From a bacterium (GTDB lineage Bacteria > Planctomycetota > Planctomycetia > Planctomycetales > Planctomycetaceae), in assembly GCA_016125225.1 (NCBI GenBank), contig WGME01000004.1:186001-250000 (forward strand): a stretch of DNA of 64,000 nucleotides, given 5' to 3'. The translations under genes were made by a program, and so were the position numbers. Shown piece by piece: positions 46,861 through 58,366 of this stretch. Position 1 is the stretch's first letter, and each line of letters begins with the position of its first letter. The notes under the pieces were generated by a model. The model saw nothing but the letters and a program-made list of their open reading frames with translations, did not search any database and had not been told where the DNA came from.

Positions 46861-47871
46861 TCAGAACGTCCGTTGGACGGCGAAGTCCGCGATTTCCGCG
46901 AGAATCCGGCGTGCGCGAGTGGCAGGCAGCACATCCAACTGCTGCCGGGCATCTTGGGCCAGGCGTTGGGCCCGCTGTTGCGTGTAAGCGAGGGCATCCG
47001 AATTCGCGAAATAGGGGGCCAGCTTCTCGCGAGTGTTCTCTTCCGGATGCAGCAGCAACTGGCGAATGGCATTGGCATCCGCTTCACTCGCCCGATTCAG
47101 TAACCGAATGAGGGGCAGTGTCAGTTTCTGCTTTTCGATGTCGCTGCCGAGCGTTTTGCCCGTCTTGCGTTCATTGCCCAGCAGGTCGAGCACATCATCG
47201 GCAATCTGGAAGGCGAGTCCGAGATAGCGGCCGTAGCGTTCCAAAGCTTCGACAACGGCCAGTTCCGCCCCGGCGTAATGGGCACCGAGTTGCCCACACA
47301 GGGCCGTCAGTTCGGCGGTCTTGCCATCAATGATCCGGAAGTAGGCTTCTTCCGACAGATCGAGGTTGCCCCGCTCCTTAATTTGCGAGAGTTCCCCCTC
47401 GCAGACGATGTTCGTGGCACGGCCGATCATCCGGCAACCGTAGGTCGTTTCCAGACTGCTCGCCAGATGGAAAGAGTGCGTGAACAGATAGTCGCCAAAG
47501 AGCACGCTGGTTTCGTTGTTCCAGCGGGCATTCACGGTGGCCACATGACGGCGGGTTTCGGCATCGTCGAGGACGTCATCATGCACCAACGTCGCCAGAT
47601 GGATCATCTCCACGACGGCGGCGAGCACCTTGTGTTCGTGACGAATGCCACCGGCGGCTTGAGCTGTCAACAGCAGCAGAATCGGACGTAACCGCTTGCC
47701 ACGAAAGCGGGTAATGTGCTGCAGGACATCGCTGACATAAGGGTTGCTGGATGAAAGTTCCTCGATCAGGATCTGTTCAGCGTCGAGCAGTTCCCGGCCG
47801 ATGGTTTCCTCGACGAGCGCAAGAATCGGAGCCGATTTCGAGCCTGTATCACCCGTGCTTCGTTCAGACAT
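46861..47871 (-). CDS. all-trans polyprenyl diphosphate synthase
   Basis: 336 residues. The first aspartate-rich motif is LVHDDVLDDAETRR, the second FQIADDVLDLLGNERKTGKT; FRGKRLRPILLLL and KTAELTALCGQLGAHY are also family blocks. It builds a long prenyl chain from isopentenyl diphosphate, most likely for the quinone side chain; chain length cannot be fixed by eye. Confidence 0.94.
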   Translation of the reverse strand: MSERSTGDTGSKSAPILALVEETIGRELLDAEQILIEELSSSNPYVSDVLQHITRFRGKRLRPILLLLTAQAAGGIRHEHKVLAAVVEMIHLATLVHDDVLDDAETRRHVATVNARWNNETSVLFGDYLFTHSFHLASSLETTYGCRMIGRATNIVCEGELSQIKERGNLDLSEEAYFRIIDGKTAELTALCGQLGAHYAGAELAVVEALERYGRYLGLAFQIADDVLDLLGNERKTGKTLGSDIEKQKLTLPLIRLLNRASEADANAIRQLLLHPEENTREKLAPYFANSDALAYTQQRAQRLAQDARQQLDVLPATRARRILAEIADFAVQRTF

Positions 47872-48038
47872 TATGGGGCACTTTGCTCTCGGACAGCCGG
47901 GGCAGCCACTTTCGCTGTCTCAGCGAAGGTCAGTGACCGCCACCACCCAACTGTACGGGATGGAAACCGCAACTCCGGCGGGAAGTTAACACAGAGTACC
48001 GGCAGGCGATAGAGAACACCACGCCGCCGCCCGGATGT

Positions 48039-49523
<1,485 letters not shown>

Positions 49524-49682
49524 CCAGCAATCCTCAGGCAGGGCATCTTAGGTTGGGTCAGGGGGCACCCTCCGTGGCGTCAGGCAAGAACTCCAGAGTG
49601 TACGCCCCGGACCGGACACGAAGCAAGGATGCGGAAGTCTTGATGCCTGATCGTCAAGCAAGGAACCATCCGTGATGTTGGC

Positions 49683-50624
49683 TCAGGCAAACGCCTGCCG
49701 GAGCACGCGGCCAATGTCTTCGATCGCCTCACCGGCGGCATCAAACGATTCCGTCCGCCGCAGGAATGCATGAATCATGCCGGGATATTGCTGCCAGATG
49801 GTATCGACACCGGCTTCCTGCAAGGCCAGGGCATAGGCATCGCCTTCATCGCGAAGTGGATCGTACTCGGCCGTCAAAACCAATGCCGAGGGAAGCCCCG
49901 ACAGATCACCACGAATCGGCGAGGCGTACGGTTCGAATCGCTGCGCCAAGTCGGGGCAGTAATGATTCCAGAACCATTTCATCTGGCTCGCGGTCAGAAA
50001 GTAGCCCTCCGCGTTATCAATGTACGAAGGCCGGGTGAAATCGCAGTCGGTGATCGGATATGCCAGGCATTGCTGACGGATGGGTGGCCCGTTCCGATCG
50101 CGGGACATCAGGCACAGGGCCGCTGCGATGTTGCCCCCGGCACTATCTCCTGCGACCGCGATCCGCCGATGATCGATATCGAACTCTCGTGCGTTTTCGG
50201 CAATCCATTCCAGCACGGCATAACCATCTTCCACGGCCGCCGGGTAAGGATGTTCTGGAGCGAGGCGGTAGTCGACCGAGATGAAAACACAACCCGCCGC
50301 GGCGGTTAAACGCCGCACGAGATCATCGTGGGTATCCACACTGTTGAGCACCCACCCGCCGCCATGAAAATAAAGGCAGACGCCGTATGGGCCCTCTTCT
50401 TTGGGTGTGGTGATGCGGATGCGCAGGTCGTCACCGCCGGGACCGGGAATTCTGCGGTCATCGACGCGTGCCATTTCGGGGCAGCCGGGCAGCAGACCCA
50501 CGCCGGCCATTGTTACCTGGCGGCTCCATGAAACAGGCTGGGTTTCCATTGGGGGTTGTTTGAGAGAATTCCAGGTCTTCAAAAACTTGGCAGCTTGAGG
50601 ATGCAAAGGCATGGGCACAACCAC
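49683..50624 (-). CDS. alpha/beta hydrolase, hormone-sensitive-lipase-type esterase
   Basis: 313 residues. Oxyanion motif YFHGGGWVLNS, nucleophile motif GDSAGGNIAAALC, acid in AEYDPLRDEGDAY, and histidine in PGMIHAFLRR: a complete HSL-family catalytic triad. It acts on short-chain esters in the cytosol; the natural substrate is unknown. The start may be 50624 or the next ATG at 50612. Confidence 0.92.
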   Translation of the reverse strand: MVVPMPLHPQAAKFLKTWNSLKQPPMETQPVSWSRQVTMAGVGLLPGCPEMARVDDRRIPGPGGDDLRIRITTPKEEGPYGVCLYFHGGGWVLNSVDTHDDLVRRLTAAAGCVFISVDYRLAPEHPYPAAVEDGYAVLEWIAENAREFDIDHRRIAVAGDSAGGNIAAALCLMSRDRNGPPIRQQCLAYPITDCDFTRPSYIDNAEGYFLTASQMKWFWNHYCPDLAQRFEPYASPIRGDLSGLPSALVLTAEYDPLRDEGDAYALALQEAGVDTIWQQYPGMIHAFLRRTESFDAAGEAIEDIGRVLRQAFA

Positions 50625-50749
50625 TCCGTCAGAAATCCGCGACGCACCTTCAACGTTACGCGCATTTGCCGCAGAAGTCTACCGGAATGAAAGCAGCCTG
50701 CGGACATTTGCCGCAGGCTGTGGTTGAGCAGGAAACCAAGAGCCGAAAG

Positions 50750-51937
50750 TCAGTTCGGTTTCGCCGACTTCGTGAACTGCTCTGCGAGCAAGTTCATCAA
50801 CTCTTCTCCGCGCGCGTGCAGAGACAACACCTTGCCTTCACGATCAACGAGGATGGCGGTCGGAATACCGGTGACTCCATAGTACTTGGCTGTCGGAGGT
50901 TCGACAGGTTCACCGTTGACAGGTTCTGCAAACAGATTGGTCCAGGGAATCTGCTCGCTTTCCACAAAGCTCACAAGCTTGTTCCGATCATCATCGAGGC
51001 TGATTCCCACGACCTCAAACCCCTGCCCGTGATACTTCTCGTATGCCACTTTCACATTCGGCAGTTCTTCGCGACAGGGGCCGCACCACGTGGCCCAGAA
51101 GTCGACCAGAACGACCTTGCCGCGATACTTCGACCAGTCGAAATCCGTCCCATGCAGGGAGACGCCGGTCACTTCCATTTTGTTGCCGGGCAGGTTGAAG
51201 CGGCGAGCATTGGCCTTCAGAATCTCAGCGATTTCTATCATGCCCTCGCTCTGCGGCTTCTTTTGCAGCAGGAGATTCGCCAGATCGGTATAGAACTTCG
51301 CAGGAATGCTGGAGTCTTCGAGTTCTTCAAAGGCTTCACCCAATTGCAAGGCGGCGCCAATCGACTCGCGCGAGTACATCGAATCAGTAATCGCCTGCAT
51401 GAACTGTTCGACCACTTTTTGACGTTCCGCTTCCGGTAAGCGGGGGGCGTTCAGAATCTGAAGCGTGCTGAGATACTGTTTCGCGAGGTCCGCGATCTCT
51501 TCCCGTTCGTCTTTTGACAGGGCGGCGGACGCTTTCAAGGCTTCATCCATCGCCCCCTCGATCTCGGCGGATGCGAGCAAGGTAATGGCGTCGAGTTTCA
51601 TTTCCGCCGCGGCGTAGGCGGTGTCAACATCGGTCTCTTGAGCAAGAATCTTATCGCCTGCGGCAATGAGCGCCCGTTGGACTTTGATCGCATGAGTTCG
51701 TGCTTCTTCACGAGATTCAAACTGCCGAGGCAACCGGGCCAGCTTCTGCACGAAGCCCATGATTTCCTGCGGAGTGCCATCCGGGACGGCATACAGATCG
51801 GCAGGTTTGTCCGACTTCGTGGCGGCTTTCTGGGTTGCGGCTGGAACTGCATCGTCAGCGGCGAAACTCCAGGACACCGCCAGGCACCAGCAGGCACTCA
51901 CCGAAAGCAGCCATAAACACCGTCGCAGACCTGGCAT
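50750..51937 (-). CDS. TlpA-like thioredoxin-fold protein with long helical N-terminal region
   Basis: 395 residues from 51937, a start that gives a signal peptide (RRCLWLLSVSACWCLAVSWS). The helical middle (residues about 40-240) is unrelated to thioredoxin. The C-terminal TlpA/ResA domain has FWATWCGPCREELPNVKVAY (CGPC active site) and GVTGIPTAILVDREGKVLS with the cis-proline. Periplasmic disulfide reduction is expected. Planctomycetes have many such fusions; the partner is unknown. Confidence 0.92.
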   Translation of the reverse strand: MPGLRRCLWLLSVSACWCLAVSWSFAADDAVPAATQKAATKSDKPADLYAVPDGTPQEIMGFVQKLARLPRQFESREEARTHAIKVQRALIAAGDKILAQETDVDTAYAAAEMKLDAITLLASAEIEGAMDEALKASAALSKDEREEIADLAKQYLSTLQILNAPRLPEAERQKVVEQFMQAITDSMYSRESIGAALQLGEAFEELEDSSIPAKFYTDLANLLLQKKPQSEGMIEIAEILKANARRFNLPGNKMEVTGVSLHGTDFDWSKYRGKVVLVDFWATWCGPCREELPNVKVAYEKYHGQGFEVVGISLDDDRNKLVSFVESEQIPWTNLFAEPVNGEPVEPPTAKYYGVTGIPTAILVDREGKVLSLHARGEELMNLLAEQFTKSAKPN

Positions 51938-52077
51938 AACACCACTCCGTACAGGAAAGCCAGATCTCAACCACCGCGGTCGACCAGTCTCTCCACACCT
52001 CGTCATATCTACGAGTGTAGATGAAAGCCCGATGCGGCCGCTAGTGCAGTGAAGCGAAGTGGTCGACTCAACGCCGA

Positions 52078-54675
52078 TTACTTCGCTGTTCCGAATTTCA
52101 CTGGTAACGCGGCGTCCAGCGTGTCTTTATTCGGGGTGAAGCCATTGCCATCGACATCGACGAAGATGGGGTTCGACAACGCCGCCGGTTGACTGTACTT
52201 CTCGGCGTCGCCATACACATCGCCCAGCGAACCGCCGAGATCGCCGGTCACCACAATCAGGTGGGCATCACCGGTCAACTCGATGTCCAGCGTCCCTTCA
52301 AATTTGACGGCACCGCTTTGGAAACGCTGCGGATGCTCGTTGCGGAAGTAATTATGAACCGGGTGAATCCGGCCGTTCACCAGCACAAACAAACGGTCGA
52401 TGTCGATCCAGTTCGGTGCTTCCGCCCGCACTTTCAAGCTGACCTTTTTCGACTTTGTGATGAGATCTTGTCCGGCGGTGACTTTATCCGCTCGCCCGGT
52501 TTCCACCGCCCAGACTTCGAGAAATGGTCCGTTCGACATCACCAACCGCCCTTGTTCAGAGGCATGAACCATGTCCATATACTGAATTTCCGACGGTTCA
52601 TCGGTGGTCGACTGGATCCAGTTTCTCAGCGGTCCCGAACCATGAAAGTTGTAGTGGGCATCGGTATTGACCACGCCATAAATTCGGTAGCCTTGGTTGA
52701 GCAGTTGCAACCAGCGGAAGACCGTATTGTGGAATTTCCGGCCATTGGGGAAGGTGGAATACGGGGCGAGATCGAGCGCGTGATCCACGGGATGAATTTC
52801 CATCACGTCCATATAAGGGAAGGCTCGCTCGTAACCGGCATCGGGTTCTCCGTCGCCGTTTTTGTCATAGAACATCCAGCCGATGTCCGGATGGTTCACC
52901 TGCACGAGCTTCTCGCTCCGGTTATCCCACAGAGCTAACCGTTCAATCTGCGTTTCCAGGTTGTCGGCATTTTCCGGGCCGCCGCCATTCTGGGTATGTG
53001 GATGATGGATCAGCGGGAAACTGTTCTGGTGGTTGAGCGGCAGCGGTTGCCCGGTCAGTTCAATGCCGGTGACCGAAGAGATGAACTTGCCGATACCCAA
53101 CGCTTCGATGTGCGGTTGATACGAATCGATGCGCTGGTGCTCGGTGCAGGGGGCGAACTCGACGTGTTCGCACACCAGGTTGATGACCCGACCGAGTTGG
53201 CTCGAGGTGTTGTCACCGGAGGGTGAGGAATGGCTGTGGAAGTCGCTGCTGACCCAACCCTTGGTGTTAACCGTGCGGGGTAAGGTCACGCTTTGCCGAG
53301 TGGAGTGTGACGATTGGATCTCCACCGTGGCTTTCGCGATGTCATATTCCGGGCCATGCGAAATCACAAGATCGTAGCTTCCCGGTGGCAAGGCTTGCGT
53401 GACTGCCCCCTTCGGTCCATAGCAGAGATTGCGGACGGCGTACTCTGCGGTTTCGGGGCCAAAGTCGAGCTTCAGTTCCGCATCGTGAGGACGGATTTCG
53501 ACTTTGCAGGGAATCGGGTGCTGGTCGCCATCGACGGCAGTCAGCGATAGGGTGCCAAAGTTCCAACGCGGCAACTTGAAGTCAAATTGTTGCTTCTCAG
53601 TCTCTTTCACAGACACTAAAGCGTCATCCGCCAGACTGACGCCGAACTGTGAAAAGCGGACGGTGTATTCGCCCGTCGGGAGTGATGCCGTGACCTGTCC
53701 ATGGTTGTCCGTCGCCGCTGTCCCGTAGAGTGTTTCACCCTTCAACAGCTCCACACGGATGTCGGAACCAGCGGCTTTGCCCTGGGAATCGATACATTGC
53801 AGGGTTACTGGCAAAACCTTGGCGGTCGATTGCCGGGCATGAATTCCAAGAATGTTGGCATCGGCAATCAACGTGCGGCTCAGCGTGAACTGCTCGCCGG
53901 GTTTCAAAGTGATTTCGCTTTGCCCCACCGTATCAACATACTTGATTTGCGAGGTCTTCGCATCACTGTTGAGTTGCAGTTGGCGATCTGAAGCGGTGAG
54001 TCCATAAGCCTGACCCCAGTAGCGATCTTGCAGCCAGAACGCGGAGACCGTGCCATTGGGGGTACGGATCATATCTTCTTTTTGACCATCGGCACGGAAG
54101 TCGTCTTCCAGCTTGACGGTTAAAGGCTTGTCGCTGGCATTGCGGTAAACACTTTCGACAACCAGCGGAGCCTGCCCCGCGGCGAGTTTATAAGTGGTAC
54201 GAACTTCCGGACGGTCGGCGCTGCCCTCGGCAATCATCGTCAGCCCAACAACGGCACCATGCGTGGACGATGCATCGGTCTGTGCCTTCAGCGATCCCTG
54301 CGAGTCTGCCGACAGGATTTCCACCTGTCGATACGGGAAGGCCCGGCGACCGGGCAGGAAGACCGTCAGTTGATCGTTCTGGTGATGCCGAAGCGTGAGA
54401 TCGAGGAGGCCGCCGCCGATGTCTTTCGTGGTGAGATTGGCGTTCCGCGTCGCGAGCGGTTGAGCGATCACGGCCGTCAGGTAGTCGTTCCGAAGGACAT
54501 AATCGCCGTAGATGGCGTCGATCTCTTTCCCTGCCGGACAATAGCTTTCCCAGTTTTCGGGAGTGAGCTGCACCACTTCGGCCTGCTCACTCGCGGCGAA
54601 CCGAGCCGAGGCATTCAGCAGCAGGCTCAGCGACAACAAAGCGAGAGCCGCAACAAGAAGTCCGAGTGTTCGCAT
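52078..54675 (-). CDS. exported CehA/McbA-family metallohydrolase (PHP-like domain)
   Basis: 865 residues from 54675, giving a signal peptide (LGLLVAALALLSLSLLLNAS). Beta-sandwich domains come first, with a carboxypeptidase-regulatory-like repeat around VTLQCIDSQGKAAGSDIRVE and a second around LSLTAVDGDQHPIPCKVEIR. The PHP-like metallohydrolase region follows: WVSSDFHSHSSPSGDNTSSQ, VCEHVEFAPCTEH and YGVVNTDAHYNFHGSGPLRN, with the metal-ligand histidines present. CehA and McbA hydrolyse aryl carbamate esters; the substrate here is not known. It is periplasmic or secreted. Confidence 0.9.
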   Translation of the reverse strand: MRTLGLLVAALALLSLSLLLNASARFAASEQAEVVQLTPENWESYCPAGKEIDAIYGDYVLRNDYLTAVIAQPLATRNANLTTKDIGGGLLDLTLRHHQNDQLTVFLPGRRAFPYRQVEILSADSQGSLKAQTDASSTHGAVVGLTMIAEGSADRPEVRTTYKLAAGQAPLVVESVYRNASDKPLTVKLEDDFRADGQKEDMIRTPNGTVSAFWLQDRYWGQAYGLTASDRQLQLNSDAKTSQIKYVDTVGQSEITLKPGEQFTLSRTLIADANILGIHARQSTAKVLPVTLQCIDSQGKAAGSDIRVELLKGETLYGTAATDNHGQVTASLPTGEYTVRFSQFGVSLADDALVSVKETEKQQFDFKLPRWNFGTLSLTAVDGDQHPIPCKVEIRPHDAELKLDFGPETAEYAVRNLCYGPKGAVTQALPPGSYDLVISHGPEYDIAKATVEIQSSHSTRQSVTLPRTVNTKGWVSSDFHSHSSPSGDNTSSQLGRVINLVCEHVEFAPCTEHQRIDSYQPHIEALGIGKFISSVTGIELTGQPLPLNHQNSFPLIHHPHTQNGGGPENADNLETQIERLALWDNRSEKLVQVNHPDIGWMFYDKNGDGEPDAGYERAFPYMDVMEIHPVDHALDLAPYSTFPNGRKFHNTVFRWLQLLNQGYRIYGVVNTDAHYNFHGSGPLRNWIQSTTDEPSEIQYMDMVHASEQGRLVMSNGPFLEVWAVETGRADKVTAGQDLITKSKKVSLKVRAEAPNWIDIDRLFVLVNGRIHPVHNYFRNEHPQRFQSGAVKFEGTLDIELTGDAHLIVVTGDLGGSLGDVYGDAEKYSQPAALSNPIFVDVDGNGFTPNKDTLDAALPVKFGTAK

Positions 54676-54842
54676 GGTAAGTTCCGCAGCAGGGGGATCA
54701 GTGGCAGCGACAAGCGATGACAGGCAGAGTAGCGAACCCTCTGCCATCGATCAAATGTCGCTCATGCGTTATGAGTTTTGTGTTAACGCTTAGAGCGCGT
54801 TCCCAGAGTCAGTCGCGGCTTCTGGCGGCGCAGACGCAGTGT

Positions 54843-54895
54843 CTAACGAGAATATTCGTACAAAAGCCGCCACAGGTAAGTGCGACACGCACTAA
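54843..54895 (-). repeat. 53-nt dispersed repeat, copy at the end of the rhodanese gene
   Basis: Read on the minus strand it starts TTAGTGCGTGTCGCAC, and its TAG (54894-54892) is the stop codon of the rhodanese gene. It is 47/53 identical to the copy that ends rho (32108-32160), in the same relation to the gene. Confidence 0.85.
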
Positions 54896-55227
54896 TAGCG
54901 CGGAACATTGGTATCGATGAGTTGCGACCACTCATCAATGCCTCCGGCCATGCTCATGGCATGTGGGAAGCCCTGTTGCCGCAGCCAGCGGGCCACGCGC
55001 AGACTGCGTCCGCCATGGTGACAATGCACGATCACCACATCGTTCTGGTGTGGAAGAATTTCCTGCACGCGTTCGGTGATTTCGCTCATGGGCAGCAGCG
55101 TGGTCCCCGCGATCTTCGCAGTCGCATATTCGCTGGCCTCGCGACAATCGAGAAAAAGAAACGGCTCATTCGCGGCACGCTTTTGTTGAACGTCGGCACA
55201 ACTGATCTCCAGTGGTGTTTCCGTCAT
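54892..55227 (-). CDS. single-domain rhodanese-like protein
   Basis: 111 residues. FLFLDCREASEYATAKIAG and the active-site loop VHCHHGGRS (Cys69) are typical; DEWSQLIDTNVPRY is the usual C-terminus. The expected activity is thiosulfate or persulfide sulfurtransferase; the real substrate is unknown. It lies about 100 nt downstream of the M50/HlyD-like gene. Its stop codon comes from the dispersed repeat. Confidence 0.93.
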   Translation of the reverse strand: MTETPLEISCADVQQKRAANEPFLFLDCREASEYATAKIAGTTLLPMSEITERVQEILPHQNDVVIVHCHHGGRSLRVARWLRQQGFPHAMSMAGGIDEWSQLIDTNVPRY

Positions 55228-55330
55228 GTGGTGTTCCTTGATAGGTGTGCAGGTGGTCTCTGAGTGAGATCATCCGGTTCGGTCTTCGATGATGATTCGA
55301 ACCAGATGCTGTGAGATTCGACGGTCGAAA

Positions 55331-57499
55331 TCAACGGACCAGCGCAAAGGTTTCCCGCAGCCAATTGGAGACTCTCTGGACCAGAGACGCCGGTGAGACT
55401 CGGATGGCGACCTGACTGCTGGCCAAAGAGACGGGTAAGACCTGCTCGCCTGCGAGGGCAATCCGGACCTGATACCATGAGCCCACCAGCCGTGGTCCCT
55501 GATCGGTCTGGACCAGCGGTAATCGCAATCGGGCAGAGAAGTCTGGGGCAATGGTCGCTAACCGGGCCAGAGAGAGTTCGGTGACTTCCCCGGTGCTCGG
55601 CCAGTCGGGTGCTGCATCGACAGCCACATGGGCGGGTTGCCCGGCGGCCAGATGCCGGAATTGCGACTGCGGCACATAAGCGATGGCCTCCCAGCGATCC
55701 GCCGCACCAATCCAGCCGAGATGCGTGCCTGAGGTCAAATAGGCGTTCTGGTTTTCGACATCGTTGAGGGCGTGGCTCCAATGGGGAAGTTGTCCCGAAG
55801 CCGATGTGGCGGGGCGATCCGGAGCCGGCCAGTAGATGCCCGAGTCGGGGGCACGAATGACTAACTCGTCGGCTTCACGCTCGCGTGCCGCGAGTTGCTG
55901 CTGCCAGTCCTGCAGTTGACGCTGAGCGGCGGGGAGTTGCAACTGGGCACGGGGATCAGTAACGCGACGGCGCAGCAACCCGTCCACATGTTGCTGCGTC
56001 GCGGCGATGCTGCCCCGTAAACGGGCCAGTTCCCGTTGCATGGTCAGATTTTCCAGCCGCGCGACAACGTCGCCGGCTTGAACAGCCGTCCCTGGCGCTA
56101 ACAGTTCCAGCAGTCGTCCTTCCTGCGTGATGTACAACGCTTCCGCATCAGCCGGAAGCAAAACCGCGGCAGTATGCACCCGCTGCGGCCAAGGCCAGAA
56201 GAGCAACGCGGCCAGTAACAGCCCCAACGGAATCACACGCCAGGAGGGCCACGACCATGAAGTCGTTGTGCTCTTTCTGCTATTCCAAAGGGCTTTGATC
56301 CACAGGACGGGCATCTGGAACAATGTCACGAGGGTGACCATTAATAGGGCGATGGCCACGGTGCGCAAACCCTGCGGTTCCAGCCAGTGATACAGAAACC
56401 ACATGATGGTGCAGACCATGACGATGCGGTACAGCATCGCTGTCACCGCATACAGCACCAGTGAGAAGCGGATGCGAAACGGTGCTGGTTCCGAGTTTGG
56501 CCAGACCAGTTCTCGTAATGCTTGCGAGAGATGCCGGGCCGCGGTCTGTTGCAGATTCGGTTGGCCCCACAAATCCGATAGCAGAAAGTAGCCATCGTAG
56601 CGCAACAGCGGATTGAGATTGAAGGCCAAGGTACTCACCACGCTGATTAACACCAGTTGCAGGCAGGCACTGTGAAACCAGCCGGGTTCACTGCACCACC
56701 ATAACCAGAAGGCGATCGCGGCCAACACCGACTCGACCCACATCCCCGCCGCACTGATCGCCATGCGTTGCCACCGCGAAGGAAGCAGCCACGCATCGGA
56801 AACATTGCAATACAGGCAGGGCGTGAAGACCAGGAAGAGCACACCCAGTTCGCGCACCTCGCCACCCAGTTTTTTGCACACCAGCGCATGGCCCAACTCA
56901 TGCGCAATCTTGAGGCCCGCCAGAACCAATGCCATCGAACCCAGATCGGCCACACTCCAGAACGCCGCTTCTTCTGGCAGTCGATGCCGCACTTCATCGA
57001 ATTGCGTTAACCACAGCCCAAGTGCTGAAACGATGATCAGAGCTTGAACCAACAGCATCAGCGGTGAAAAACACCAGCGGCACCACGGCAGTAATGCGGT
57101 CAACCAGCGGTCAGGATTTACGCCGCGCGAGCGGATCGCTAGCGGATTCGTCCAGTTCCCCCAGGCCGAGGAACGAAGCAAGGCTGATCGCCGTTGCGCC
57201 GAATAACTCGCTGTCCCCAGGCTATCCCCCCAGATCAACCCCTGCTGCATCAGTTGCGACAGGAACTTTTGAAGTTCGTCTACACTCAGCAATCGTGGGG
57301 CAAACCTCTCCGCGAACTCTCGACACAGCGTGACCAAAGTCTGCCGGCCATCGAGTCGCGACCACACGAAATATTCTTCATGGCCCAATTGATAATAGCG
57401 CTGAGTGATGGGGTCTTTCAGGACCCAGCCTTGGGCTTGTGATCGCGCCACCAGATCGGTGCGTCGTCGCCAGGCAATCATCGGTTCTGCGGTCGACAC
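55331..57499 (-). CDS. PqqD-like / M50-type peptidase / HlyD-like fusion membrane protein
   Basis: 722 residues. Residues 1-90 are PqqD-like (LKDPITQRYYQLGHEEYFVW). The membrane part has the zinc motif KIAHELGHALVCKKLGGEVR (HELGH 200-204) and PCLYCNVSDAWLLPSRWQRM, the site-2-protease-like block, over several helices. After a final membrane helix (LLLAALLFWPWP) the C-terminal 290 residues are HlyD-like: ALYITQEGRLLELLAPGTAV, a coiled coil, and VIRAPDSGIYWPAPDRPATS. Such proteins are thought to work with exporters, perhaps of modified peptides. No ABC transporter or precursor gene is adjacent. It lies 15 nt downstream of the YqgE gene. Confidence 0.85.
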   Translation of the reverse strand: MSTAEPMIAWRRRTDLVARSQAQGWVLKDPITQRYYQLGHEEYFVWSRLDGRQTLVTLCREFAERFAPRLLSVDELQKFLSQLMQQGLIWGDSLGTASYSAQRRSALLRSSAWGNWTNPLAIRSRGVNPDRWLTALLPWCRWCFSPLMLLVQALIIVSALGLWLTQFDEVRHRLPEEAAFWSVADLGSMALVLAGLKIAHELGHALVCKKLGGEVRELGVLFLVFTPCLYCNVSDAWLLPSRWQRMAISAAGMWVESVLAAIAFWLWWCSEPGWFHSACLQLVLISVVSTLAFNLNPLLRYDGYFLLSDLWGQPNLQQTAARHLSQALRELVWPNSEPAPFRIRFSLVLYAVTAMLYRIVMVCTIMWFLYHWLEPQGLRTVAIALLMVTLVTLFQMPVLWIKALWNSRKSTTTSWSWPSWRVIPLGLLLAALLFWPWPQRVHTAAVLLPADAEALYITQEGRLLELLAPGTAVQAGDVVARLENLTMQRELARLRGSIAATQQHVDGLLRRRVTDPRAQLQLPAAQRQLQDWQQQLAAREREADELVIRAPDSGIYWPAPDRPATSASGQLPHWSHALNDVENQNAYLTSGTHLGWIGAADRWEAIAYVPQSQFRHLAAGQPAHVAVDAAPDWPSTGEVTELSLARLATIAPDFSARLRLPLVQTDQGPRLVGSWYQVRIALAGEQVLPVSLASSQVAIRVSPASLVQRVSNWLRETFALVR

Positions 57500-57514
57500 C
57501 GTCTGAACTCCGAA

Positions 57515-58081
57515 TCAATTCCACTGCGGATCGACCGGTGCCGGCGGCAGAATTTTGCATTCTTCCAACACTCGGTGCAGCATCAATTCGTAGACCGCAT
57601 ACGGATCGTCATGAAAGACCATCTGCGAGGACGGGGTTGCAATGTGCCAGTCACCCCGCTCAAGTTCGCCTTCCAACTGACCCGGTGCCCAGCCGGCACA
57701 GCCGGAATAAATACGGAACCGCAAAGCCGGATCATTTTCGGAAACCCGCCGGACCACATCTTCAAAAGCTTCCGCACTGTTTCCAATGAAGACATCGGGA
57801 ATCACTTCGGGCTCTTCCCCCGAGAGTTCCGACACATTATGGAGCACTAGCAAAGCCGCCGGCTCAACAGGGCCGCCGACATAGACCAGTTCATCGATGT
57901 CCGGCAAATCGAAATGCTTCGCGAGAGCATTGCTGACCAGAATGGATGACGGCCGATTGATCACCAGCCCCATCGCACCGTGCGACCCATGTTCGACGAT
58001 TAGCACCACGGTCTTCTGGAAGTTCGGGTCATTGAGTTGTCGCGAGGCGATGAGACATCGACCACGGAGCAACTCCGACAT
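57515..58081 (-). CDS. YqgE/AlgH family protein
   Basis: 188 residues, the normal length. MSELLRGRCLIASRQLNDPN, the block around GAMGLVINRPS, VYVGGPVEPAALLVLHN and YSGCAGWAPGQLEGELERGD are all family signatures. Cytosolic; the molecular function is still unclear even in model bacteria. It precedes the M50/HlyD-like gene with 15 nt between them, so the two are probably co-transcribed. Confidence 0.95.
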   Translation of the reverse strand: MSELLRGRCLIASRQLNDPNFQKTVVLIVEHGSHGAMGLVINRPSSILVSNALAKHFDLPDIDELVYVGGPVEPAALLVLHNVSELSGEEPEVIPDVFIGNSAEAFEDVVRRVSENDPALRFRIYSGCAGWAPGQLEGELERGDWHIATPSSQMVFHDDPYAVYELMLHRVLEECKILPPAPVDPQWN

Positions 58082-58326
58082 CGTAACCTCCCCAGCAGAA
58101 AGCGAATTCGCACCGACTCCGGAAGGGCGGGTGCGACCGGGTCAAAGCCTGAAAACGAAACCACACGTCATGATACAGCTTTCGACCGCTGCTGAAAGGG
58201 AAATGCCGTCGTCATCGGCTCAATCGCATGTTCCCTAACGAGAAGGGCACAACAGCCCTGACCCGCAAGGCCCCGAAAAATCGCCGCAATGGACGGATTC
58301 CCGCCTTCTGATATCCACGACGTCCC

Positions 58327-58354
58327 TTGCCCCGAAGGCCACTTTTGCTATGAT
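58327..58354 (+). promoter_or_regulatory. candidate promoter of tRNA-Thr
   Basis: TTGCCC at 58327-58332, a 16-nt spacer and TATGAT at 58349-58354; the tRNA begins 12 nt further on, the distance expected for a tRNA promoter. Confidence 0.5.
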
Positions 58355-58366
58355 TTCCGACCAGCC

